Shown: piece by piece, positions 33,401-43,606 of the stretch
Position numbering within the stretch: the stretch's first letter is position 1
Layout: every line of letters starts with the position of its first letter
NCBI GenBank assembly: GCA_030685235.1
Contig: MU839183.1
Location: 62,001-126,000, forward strand
Length of the DNA: 64,000 bases
Source: Copromyces sp. CBS 386.78
Taxonomy: Eukaryota > Ascomycota > Sordariomycetes > Sordariales > Sordariaceae
Direction of reading: 5' to 3'
Notes under the pieces: model-generated
What the model was told of the DNA's origin: nothing
The model's input: the letters and a program-made list of their open reading frames with translations, nothing else
Database searches by the model: none
Position numbers and translations under genes: made by a program

Positions 33401-34289
33401 CATAAATGTATAAATGTATACCCATCGGCCGGCCATTTTGGTGTAATATGCACTTTCTAGCACATTTTGCCAGGCTCCTTTCAGCGCTTAACCCCTATAG
33501 TGACCTACTAAAACCCCCCAAATTTTATACGTCAGTGCGGCTTGGAGGTCTTGGCATGTGCCTGCTCGTGCATATGTGCCTCTAAATGCATACGAACCTC
33601 TGGCCAGGATTACATGCATTATCAGGGGTAATTACTGTAATCAGAAAGTGCATCATGGCGCCTGGCCTGCCGGGGCCGGAGTAAGCGGGTACTGTCGGGT
33701 GCTATATCGATCGATGATCGATCGCCCGGCATATTTACTTACACTAGTACCTTGGGTTTCGATATTCAAGGGACGAACAGTTTTATGGTCAACTTTACAC
33801 GTAGGTAAGGTACTATCATGCTTCCGAAAATATCAACCTCGAATTTCGAAAAAGCAAGCTCAGAGAAGAACACGGAGATTGCATACATACTGGAAATGTG
33901 GTTACGGATCCTGGAATACGAGAGCCAAATCATGTTCGGGAGGCCCGGGGATGCTGGCCCAGCTGCTGAGTTTCTGGAAGGGCTGCGCCCCCAACCACCC
34001 CCCTGGATTGCGGAGCCTGCCCGTCTCGGCACGGCGCACGGTATGGGGTACGGGATCCGGGGGGCACGGACACGATACGGGCGGGAAGGGGCCGGGGCCT
34101 GATGATACTCGGGGCGTCTCGGCGGGTGAGTGGGATTATGTACGCGTAGGACGAAGGCCGTCTTTGGATGATTATCACAAGCATGCACATCGAGGCCAAC
34201 CATCTATACCCACTCAAAAATATATGCTCATCCAGTTCATAACATCATTACCTTAGCTTTTTAGCGTAACTACAACTTCCACCCTCATC
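30417..34289. other. Gene-free GC-balanced region
   Basis: Nearly 4 kb without a frame that looks coding on either strand; the frames present are short, overlap each other and lack domain motifs. It contains a GCGGT microsatellite near 31722-31745, a purine-rich run AGAAAGAAGAGAAAGAAGAG near 32520-32570 and a TA-flanked MITE at 33305-33637. Small exons or a non-coding RNA cannot be excluded. Confidence 0.5.
33305..33637. mobile_element. MITE with TA target duplication (Tc1/mariner type)
   Basis: 333 bp. The 15-bp ends CAGTAATTACCCCTG and CAGGGGTAATTACTG are perfect inverted repeats, flanked by TA at 33303-33304 and 33638-33639. TA duplication is the mark of the Tc1/mariner superfamily. No coding capacity and little RIP-type change. 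Confidence 0.8.
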
Positions 34290-35431
34290 CTATTTCGCAC
34301 CCTTGCCAAACAGCGCCTCCCTCACATCATAGCCATACTCGACCTTTCCATGCCAATAATTGACCGTGTCGACCTTGGTAATCCTCCACGCCTCATCCAG
34401 CGCGTCCACCACCTCCTGAGGCAGCGGTCCCTTTTCGAGGTCGGTCAAGTTGTTATCCAGCTGGTCGATGCTAGAAACACCAACAATAACGCCATCATTC
34501 CCATCCTTGATCTTCAGCGCAGAGTGATGCACCACCCACCTCAGCGCCGTCTCAATCATGGTCAGCCCGGCCTTGTCCACCGCCTGCTCAACCACCTGCA
34601 GGGCCCGGAAGGTGCTTTCCTTGAAGTATCTGCCGCGGTACATGGCGCCCATCCTGTTGACGTCTGAAAACCGGCCCGACTCGGGCACGATGTCGTGGCT
34701 CTTGATTTTGCCCGAAAACAGGCCGGCGGCAAGCGGGTTGTAGACGACAATGTCGAGGCCGTAGCGCCGGCAGGCCAGGACGAGCTCCGTTTCCAGGGAA
34801 CGAGTGATGGCGTTGTACATGCCTTGGTAGATGGTGGGCAGGACCCAGTTGTTGTACTTGCATGTCATGACGATCTCGGCGACTTCGAACGAGGTGAAGT
34901 TGGAGATGCCGAAGCGGACGAACTTGCCGGCTTTGTGGAGGTCGTTGATGGCCGAGAGGGTTTCGGCGAAGGGGGTTTTGCGGTCCTTTATTTACACGCA
35001 GCAACCTACTGTCAGCACAGGTCGGCGGCCACTTAGGTTGACAATTTGGGAATGATGAAGGGACGGAAACCTACAGCAGCATGCAAATACAAAATGTCAA
35101 TGACATCCGTCCCCAACTCCTTGAGACTAATCTCCGCGCTCTCGAGAACCTTCTCCCGCGTGTTGTCACCCCCGTTGCTGGGATAGATGATCTTGGTAGC
35201 CAGCGTCAAGCCACGGTCCTTCCACCCCGCCTCGCGAGTGAAGGCTTCCTGCTTGCCGCCGATGTACAGGCGCGCCGTGTCGACTTCGTTGTACCCCCGC
35301 GACTGCAAGAGGTCGAGGACCTTGCCGAACTCGGGCACGGTGGTGACGCGCGCGCCGGCCACGGGGTCGGTGCCGAAGGTCATGAGACCTAGGATCACGC
35401 GCGGCTTGGGGGATTGGGCGATGAGAGGCAT
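34290..35431 (-). CDS. Aldo-keto reductase, AKR7 (aflatoxin-aldehyde reductase) type
   Basis: Two exons, 35431-35075 and 34985-34290, with an 89-bp intron (donor GTAGGT, branch-like GCTGAC, acceptor AAAG), giving about 350 aa. A cytosolic NADPH-dependent reductase of aldehydes and ketones is expected. The catalytic tetrad is visible: Asp51 and Tyr56 in EVDTARLY, Lys80 in LATK, His117 in LYLHA. After the splice the protein reads LHAADRKTPFAETL, matching AKR7 proteins (LHAPDRxxPFAETL), which supports the intron. The later FGISNF and LAAGLFSGK blocks are the usual substrate and cofactor-side motifs. It stands alone with no clustered biosynthetic genes, so a detoxification or general metabolic role is more likely than a dedicated pathway role. 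Substrate unknown. Confidence 0.9.
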
Positions 35432-35839
35432 GTTGGCGGTTGACTTTGGAGGGGGTAGTTAGATTCCTGACCTTTCTGGGAGAAATGGTTCTTGGGGAAG
35501 GGGCAGGTGGTGGTGATGTTAACATGGTGTTTTTGTTTGTTGACATGGAAACAGCACCCCGCGTGAGGGGTGGTTTAACCCCGCCTTGTCTCCGAGCTGA
35601 TGACAAATGCGCAATTTGACTCACTTATGGAAAGAGTGACGCAGATCACTTATTCTGAAGGTGTCAAAGTGCGAGAAAATCCGTGCAATTGAGGGTTGTT
35701 GACGCTGTTCAATGACGCTATCACCTGCCGGCTCAGAATGCGGGAGGGAGCCGAGTGACCCGCCTTCCCGGCAAGTCCGGCAACTACAGTAACAGCAGGA
35801 CAAGACCAATAGACGCGGCAAGAGTGGACTCCGGGGATT
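35432..35839. promoter_or_regulatory. Upstream region of the aldo-keto reductase gene
   Basis: About 400 bp between the reductase start and the hAT transposon. No TATA box could be placed. The transposon lies close enough to affect its promoter. Confidence 0.4.
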
Positions 35840-35847
35840 GTCTCGTC
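35840..35847. repeat. Target-site duplication GTCTCGTC of the hAT element
   Basis: Repeated at 39455-39462 directly after the right end. Confidence 0.92.
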
Positions 35848-38800
35848 CAGCGATCGATTTAAAATAAAACATGTAAAATAAAATAAAATCTGGTAAAACA
35901 AAATAAACTAAAAGAGCGGTAAAGCGGGTAAAACGGGTCGGCTCGGTTTTGCTAAAATACCCAAAAATTTCGACACAAGGTTCCAGATATTGAAAGGGGT
36001 AGATTTTAGCCGTTCAAACCGGCGCATCATATGACAGGGACTTGGGTTTGAGGGTATTTAAACGAACTATGAAAATGAAGCTCCTAGTAGCTTACTAGGA
36101 TATTTACTAGGGTGATTTCGTAGTATTGTAGGGGGGGTTGTCGTACTAGCCTCTCTACTAGTCCACTTATATAAAATTCGCTAGCAATTACCCCCTATAG
36201 TATTGTGAATTTATAAGCTACCCTGCAAATTACTTCCCCCCTTTTTATTTTATTAAAATATTTTACTATTTTTCTTTCTTTCCCCCTACTTTTATAATAG
36301 TTCGCCTATAATAGTATAGCCGATTCCACCCCTCCCCTTCTTATTACTAGTAACGCTAGTATTAAAACCCCTATTACCCCCCCTCCTCTTAATGCTTTTA
36401 GCGTTCTTAGGAGCTATTCTGTTAGGGTCTTTGGTCGTATTAGAAAGATAGTTCGTATACCTATTAACGAGGTACGTAATTTCCGCTGGCGATTACTGCT
36501 GTTGTAATATATTTCTACTAATTCGTGATTTATTTGTATTAGTTACCCCTCTAAATTAATAAGATTCCTCGAATTAGATATAAGGGGAAAGAATATATTA
36601 TCGAATATTAATTAGAATGCTATAAACCCTATATATCGTTAATTAGTAAATATAGTATTTAGTTTGCTAAATAGAAGGTCGATAATATTAGTAATTATAA
36701 GACCGTTAATTAAGCGTAGTATTGTAATAGTTATAATATTATTTATATTAATAATTCGATTAGCGGCGCTATTAATTACTTTAAAGATACTTATTAAATT
36801 AATAAGAAGGTGGAAGTTCCGCTTGCTAAGCGTTAGGAGACTATAGTATTATAAATTATATTTAATTAGATTGTAGTAATTTATAAATTTAGCCGTGCCT
36901 CTATTATAAAGTTGCTTACGGATACTTTTAGAAATTTATTACTCTTATAGATCGTAGATTACGATATCCCCTTCGCCGCTATTTCTAACCTGGCCTTCTA
37001 CTAATTTTTCGCCTTCTTTAATTCCGAATTAGTAATTAGATTATTACTATAAGATAGTGTAATAATTAAAGGCTGGATTGATTGTAGGTATTTATTGTAG
37101 TTTATATTTATTAAGAATAGATTACTTGTAATTCCCTTTAAGAAATATATTACTTTCGATCTTTAGACCTCTAATAATAATTATGCCCTTTTAGGTATTT
37201 ATATTTATTATATCGACGAAAATTGGGTCTTGCGCAGTTATTTATTCGGTTTATATAGAGTTAAGGGGGGGTATAGCAATATAAATATTGGGGTAGAGAT
37301 ATTTTGTATATTTAGTTGATAGGGGTTGGCTAAGATTAATTATAGTTAGATCTAAATTTAATTGTATATCGGCTATATTAATTACAATAATATCGATTCT
37401 AACGATATATATATGAACTTTTTAGTCGAAAAGTTCTATTCTAATAATAATTTCCCGATTAACGATTATATTTTCGATAAGTTTAAAAGTCGATTGCGAT
37501 TACGTTACTTTAGTTATATCTTTAATTTCGCTATTAAAGTATTTTTCGAAGGCGAGATTCGTATTATAGTTCGAGAGGGAGATTGCTAGATTTAGTAAGA
37601 GGAAGAGATTACGTTGAAGGAGTGGAGGAAGTAGGGTGTTATTAGTAAATTTCGAAATATAGTTATATTTATTCGCTATTTTCCCTAATATAGAGAGAGG
37701 TTCGTTGAGTTTGTAAAGAATAAGTTGATTGAATTAGAAAGGAAGGAATATAGCGATATTTTTTTTGGGTTAGACGTTAAGTCGGTTATTTTCGTTGGTA
37801 ATAACGATATTCGATGGAATTCGGTTTATTTTATAATTTAGTACGCGTTCGATTTAAAATTGGTTGTCGATATATATTATTATTGGAATTTTTATTAGTT
37901 AGATATTAGTAAGCGTATTTTAGTAGAGGATGTATTAATGAAAGAAGATTAGGATATATTTATTTATATCGTTCGTATTTTTAAATTATTTAAAAAGATA
38001 ATTAAGGTCTTTAAATAGCGTAAGCTTTATTTTCTTATAGTTTTTACTACCCTCTATTAATTATTAAAGGATTTTAAATATTAGCGAGACTTCTATAATA
38101 ATAAGATTGTAGTTAACGACGACGATAAGGATAAGGAGATATTAAATAGGATTTTTAACGACGATAAGGGGGAGGAGGAGGAGGAGGATGCTTTTGATTT
38201 ACCTTGCTACAAAATATTTATTAATAGTTAATCCTAATTACGACCCTACTGCGTTAGAAATTTATTGCGTTATTTAATTAGATTTGACGTAGATTTATTT
38301 AATTTACTACGGCGTAATTATTTGCTAACGGTTTCCTCCTTTCTTGCTAGTAGTTAAGTACCCTATAGTAGTTTATTTTGCGTTCTACGTACGGTTAGCA
38401 ATTTATTTCGCACTTTACGTACGGCTAGTAATTAATTTGGTACTTAGTTTAGTACTTAATTTGGTACTTAATGTACTATTAGTAATTATAATTGTATTGG
38501 TAATAGTTAAGTTCGTATTAGTAGTCGTTAGATTAAGCTTCTCCCCCTCCTTCGCCTATTTAATATTAGATATATATTTATCCGGTAGAATATTAATTAA
38601 GTAATTATTAAATTCGAGAAATATAAGGAGTTTATAGGTAAATCGACGTTGTATTAGATTTGTTATAATCTTTTACCCCAATTATAAGCAGAAGTGGATT
38701 GAAAGGAATATTTTTAAGTAAGAGGCTAATAAAGTTGCTAGTAATATTAGAGCCATCTACTATAAAGAGTATTAGTATTATAATATTATTTATAATATTA

Positions 38801-39454
38801 TCTTAATTATTATTACCCCTTCTTTGCCGTTAGTATAAATATAGAGGGATAATAATTTATACAGTTTAACGACGTTAGATTATTATTCGACCCCGGTATT
38901 ACAGCCCGGCTTTGACGAAGAATTATAGTAGTATTTGAAGGAGGACCCCTAGTTAGTAATTGACCTATTAGTTTAGTAGGTTTAGAATGAGGGTAAATAC
39001 TTTCGTTTAGCGATAATAATATTTAATTATTTATTAATCCCTTTTATATTTAATAAGTACGAGAGTGTATTTAATTTAATTAGTTTAATACTATTATTAT
39101 AGTGCTATAAATTGAACGATAAAATAATTAATAGATTATTAAATTTAAAATTATAGGGTCGTTTGGAAGGGGTAGACTTGTGATTCTTCTGTTATTTTGC
39201 TCGTTATTATGCTCGTTATTACCTTTCCTTGTTGTGTGAATTTTTCCGGTCGTTTTTATTATATAATAGTATTAATACGGTTAATAGAAGTGTGTAATTT
39301 CAGGTATTTCGGAGCCCGGAAAAATGTGTATTCCGGTGTAAAATATACAAAATAAACCAAAGCAGTATGAGAAATAAAACAAAAGGTCGGTTTTTACCCA
39401 AAATAAAATAAAACGGTCAAAAAAGATTTTTGTTTTGGTTTGAATCGATCGCTG
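35848..39454 (+). mobile_element. RIP-decayed hAT DNA transposon
   Basis: 3,607 bp with inverted ends CAGCGATCGATT (perfect for 12 bp, then similar: TAAAATAAAAC against CAAACCAAAAC) inside an 8-bp duplication GTCTCGTC, both hallmarks of hAT elements. The plus strand holds a full-length decayed hAT transposase. About 200 bp at each end are much less AT-rich than the interior. Confidence 0.92.
36300..39165 (+). pseudogene. Decayed hAT transposase
   Basis: About 950 codons broken by TAA and TAG. Recognisable blocks: near 37155, FDL-stop-TSNNNYALLGI (family form DLWTSxNNxAFLGI) with the catalytic-domain aspartate; then YIDENWVLRSYLFGLYRVKG near 37210-37265; and at the C-terminus near 39000-39150 YFRLAIIIFNYLLIPF...YESVFNLISL, the RIP-altered hAT dimerisation domain (family form DYLSIP...ERVFS). 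Its length suits fungal hAT transposases. Non-functional. Confidence 0.82.
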
Positions 39455-39462
39455 GTCTCGTC

Positions 39463-40224
39463 CAAAGTTCAATCTCATCCACTTCATCCCATCAGTCCAA
39501 ACATCACATACCTAGGTATTCGGTTTACTATGTACTCTACATTGCGACAATGTGGGGCCCTGCCACGTTTGCGACAATGAGCTGCACTTCTCAACACCAC
39601 AGCCAGCGCCTTGTGAGCCCGACGGCATGCTAGCTGCCAGCGCATCTGATAACAAGCTCGAATCACACCGTGATGGAGTCCCAACGCCCGACAGCAAGCT
39701 CATGTGGTTTGCTTGCCATGGTCGACACTCGAGGCTGGTGTCATTGCGGTGCCGTTTGAGGAAACCAGATCACCAACTTTCATTTCATGCTCAGAGGACC
39801 ACTCCGGTAACAAAGTGACTCTGCTGACAGGACACATGTAGGCCATTCAGTAGCACATCTCGTTTCCACTAGCAGAGGCCAAGAGGAGCTGATATCCCAC
39901 AGGCACCAATGCAGCCGGCATGAGGAAGGACATTGGGCATCCATCGACTTCAATGCGTTGTGAAAGGCACCATTGGAGGCGATGAGATCCTCCCTGTGAG
40001 AACGACATGAATTGTCCCATGTCAAGGCCAACAGTCGTGATCCCAATTCTGCCTTTCCTACGTTGGGAGGAATGCTCTCGGGTACCTTATATATGAGGTA
40101 GTCCGACTGGCCTCCCGGTCTGTTTCTCCTTCACCAACGCCCTCAAGCCTCGACCGTACCCTCTCTATCCGTCCTCTTACATCCTTCAACAACGCGACAA
40201 GTCACGGTCCTATGGAAACCCAAG
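39463..40224. promoter_or_regulatory. Upstream region of the first HET gene
   Basis: GC-balanced, no convincing gene. A TATA-like TTATATATGAGG occurs near 40087, about 140 bp before the ATG, followed by a pyrimidine-rich stretch (TTTCTCCTTCACC...CTCTCTATCCGTCCTC), the usual layout of a fungal promoter. Minus-strand frames near 39780-40046 look weakly protein-like and could be a gene relic. Confidence 0.45.
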
Positions 40225-42820
40225 ATGCCTAGCGAATACAGGGACTCGTGGCTCAGCAATGCCTTCGTTTTTTGGCCACTTGACTGGATTGTTTTAGTCT
40301 TCTCCTCGTTTCTTCCCCATCAACTCATCCACCGACTTCGCAAGCATCTACTTCAACTTTTTGGACAGCTCGACGCACCTAGTCAACCCGCCCATGATGG
40401 CAGCCCGCATACAACGGAAACTTTGAAAGACTTGCTCTCACAACCAGCAGAGATTGCCCGTGAGTATGCCTCAGACACACCTCCGCCTCGAGAGGCTTAC
40501 AGGCTCTGCATCTTTTGCCGGAACGTCGAGCCGACCTCGAAGCCATGCCCGAAACTCGAAACTGGTTCAACTAAATCGGTCCTGGATTTGCCTCCAAAAA
40601 TGAAAGAAGATGTGCCTCTGTCTGCTGCTGACGAGACTTTGCTCACGTGGCTGCAGACACAACCAAGCGCACTCTGTACGCGGTGCCGAAGCTATGATCC
40701 TATCAAAGTGTTCAAGTTTGCAGAGCCTCCCGACACGTACGAGTTCACCAGAGATGATGGTAGCCTGGAAGCTTATACGCAGGATATGCGACTTCACGCC
40801 CTCGAGTTGGGAGAGCTCAGGCACCTCACACTGTCCGCATCATGCCAGTTTTGTCGGCTCATCTACCGTATCCTACCTTCCACGCCGTTACCCCCCACCT
40901 ATAAAGGTGTGAGCATCATCCCCTTTCGGGCCCACCATCGCTTTCCCAACTGGGAACAATTCCCCCTCCAGACTCGGACCCGGAGCGCAATCTTGCTGGG
41001 TTTGAGTTTTGCTGGAACCGTCGAGGACATTATCACAAGGCGGCATTACTCCTCAAGCAACGCCGGCCACTTTGGGAACACAGTTGGCCCTGCTATTGCT
41101 TTAGCAGTTGAAGACCCAGCCGTGAAAAGGAAAAGGGTCAAGGGGATCCGAGCTCTCGCCACGAGTCGGAGCAAATACAATGGCCGGCTTGTGGAACCTT
41201 TGATCGACTTCGAGTCGGCAAAGGAGCAGCTTGATTTCTGCATGAAGCATCACCAGGCCTGCAATACCACGATACCAGATGAACTCCATAACATCAAGCT
41301 GATCGATGTATCAATGATCGATGTATCAATGATGGATTTATTAAAAAAGCCCCCCACTATAGTGCCCTACCCAAGGGGCTGTCATTACGCTGCTCTCAGC
41401 TACTCGTGGGGTCGGACTGGCGTGGACGAACAAGCGCGGACGATCGACGATGGCATCATCGCTACCAAGAAGCTTGGGCTTCGGTATCTATGGGTGAGTG
41501 AGGCTCGATTCAGTTCACCATGGCAAAGCTGACCACCACGCAGATTGACCGATACTGTGTTGATCAGCAGGACAGGGAAGATAAAGTTCGGCAATTCGCG
41601 ATCATGGATCTAATCTATCAGTGCGCAGACGTCACTCTCATAGCCTTGGCCGGAGACGACTCTAACGCCGGCCTACGGGGGGTTTCACAGCCGCGTGAGA
41701 TACAACTTAAAGAGACTATCAACGACCTTACCTTGTTCACTCTTCCTCCTCAGGCAGACTTCGAGCGACAGTTCTCGAAATGGAATACTCGCGCTTGGAC
41801 TATGCAGGAGGGCATGCTTTCCCGCCGAAAGATATACTTTTCCAGCAGACAAGTCGGATTTTCGTGCCAGCTGTTCTCCTCCTCAGACGCACACGACTCG
41901 GACTGCTTCTTTCCGTCATCGATTGGCCACCCCTCGGATTCGTTCTACGCCTCGATCAACTCTTTCCGTCATCTTCATGAGCAGGTAAGCTTCTATTGCT
42001 CCAGTTTGCATTTTGTGTACTTGGCCAGGACATTAAGCTGACACGAATCTCATGGATGTAGGCCGATGTTATGGAGATTCGTCGCGCATTTCTATACATG
42101 GACGTTGTCACGAATTACACCCAGCGTGAAATGAGTTATGCCAGCGATTCACTACACGCCTGCCAAGGGATGCTATCTGCGCTTCAGAGGCGCATGTTCC
42201 CGCTTGGGTTTGAATGGGGCCTTCCACTACGAGATTTCCCCATCACACTTGGGTGGACCCATGTTCCGGATGACTGGCATAATGGAAAGGCTTTATATCA
42301 TGAGCATCAAGCGCCTGGGCGGCGTCACGACTTCCCTTCGTGGAGCTGGTGCGGGTGGGAAGGCAATGTGCAGTTCTCTGGCCTCTCTCTGCTAATCTCC
42401 CACGGGCCTAGGAAGAGGGACATCCTCAGTGACCTGGAGCTGCAGTTCGTCTCCGTCCAAGATAAGACACTCACCGTCAATGCATGGTTGGTCGATCTGG
42501 AAGTGCGCACTGATGCTTTCAGTCAAGCTTTTGCCTATGATTCTGCCCAGCACGCAAAGGGGCCACCCCTAGGGATGGTCAGGGACAGAGCCCGCCCGTC
42601 TGTTCAAAATGCCGTGCCTTCCGGCAAATATTCTTGCTTGGTTATAGAGAGGCAGAAGGAAAGGAAAGGTCGGAATGCGCATTATTCTGCACAAACCGTC
42701 CACCTGATTGTTCTGGACTGGGAAGGGGAGGTGGCTACGAGAAGGACGTCCATTACCTTGTTCGCGGACGCGGGGTTCATGGTTGCGCAGCCGAGGCAGA
42801 GATTGGTCCGCCTCCAATGA
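40225..42820 (+). CDS. HET-domain protein 1 (heterokaryon incompatibility family)
   Basis: Three exons, 40225-41493, 41544-41984 and 42062-42820, with introns of 50 and 77 bp (donors GTGAGT and GTAAGC), giving about 822 aa. The HET domain starts near residue 388 with YAALSYSWG and continues across the first intron with YLW-IDRYCVDQ, DLIYQCADVTLIAL and TRAWTMQEGMLSRR. HET proteins act in fungal allorecognition and regulated cell death; the domain is TIR-related. The N-terminal half has three CxxC pairs (C95/C98, C151/C154, C207/C210), a possible zinc site, and a hydrophobic segment at about 13-31 that could be a membrane anchor. A 15-bp direct repeat near 41304-41333 duplicates the residues IDVSM. 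A paralogue follows in tandem. Partner and trigger are unknown. Confidence 0.9.
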
Positions 42821-43606
42821 GGGCGTCACGGACCGTTGAAACTTTTGAATGGGCAGTTCTCGCACTCTCAGAAAGATGACTCAAACGGCACGGGTAGCGA
42901 GCGCCTTTAGATGGAAGACGCCCTGATCTGGACCATCCTTTCTTTTCACTCTTTCTGCTCAGTGCTAAATCCAGATGTGGACAACAGACAGGATTCTTCC
43001 ACCTTCACTTCTTTATGCTGCATTTGCCTTCCACAGTTCGTGCACTTGCTGCAACAGTTCCTCATATAATCGCCGTTTGGATGGCAAACTATAACAAATC
43101 GAGTATTCTGCCCAGTCGCCCGACAGTTGCTGAAAATCACTGTATTTCTCATAATAACAGCGGCCCAAAAACAACCACTGGCGAATAGGTTGACAGCCTC
43201 TCCGCGTGTCGGATGCTCGAAAATGGCAGCTAGCAAGTCGTCCTTCCACCTGCGTGTCGGGGCACCATGGGTTTCACTCTGCCATTCAGGAGGCCAGGTC
43301 CATTTCATTGGTTCGCCTGCCTGTCGCAGATCTGGATATTCAAGAAAAAACCAAACGATGCTGCCGAGAGACAGACCAATCCACTTTCGGTGTTCCGTCA
43401 GCCGCCAAAAGCGCCCCCCAGGCAGCAATGCTTATGGCGATCAGAGATTGGGCAGTCGATTGTAGGCTAGTTCAACGGCACAGCTGAACCTCGAGCCCTG
43501 CACCGGGTCATGATTCGGAAATCCTTACCGTATCTACCGGTAAACCTGCCTGCTGTAGCAACAGCTTCATTACTCGATCAATTTTCCGCAGGAACTAACT
43601 ACTCCA
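42821..43606. other. Intergenic region between the HET genes, with an uncertain minus-strand frame
   Basis: A minus-strand frame at 42946-43428 is open for 160 codons and protein-like (WPPEWQSETHGAP, CCSKCTNCGRQ) but begins without an ATG. It may be one exon of a gene or a relic. The last 150 bp before 43607 would serve as the promoter of the second HET gene. Confidence 0.35.

Noticed and set aside
33558..34256. 232-codon plus-strand frame
   Set aside because: Begins inside the TA-flanked MITE and has no domain; overlapping minus-strand frames are equally long, so the opening reflects composition.
35166..35624. 152-codon minus-strand frame overlapping the aldo-keto reductase
   Set aside because: Out of frame with the gene, which has the full catalytic tetrad and a consistent intron.
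42946..43428. 160-codon minus-strand frame considered as a full gene
   Set aside because: No ATG start and no recognised domain; kept only as an uncertain exon within the intergenic entry.
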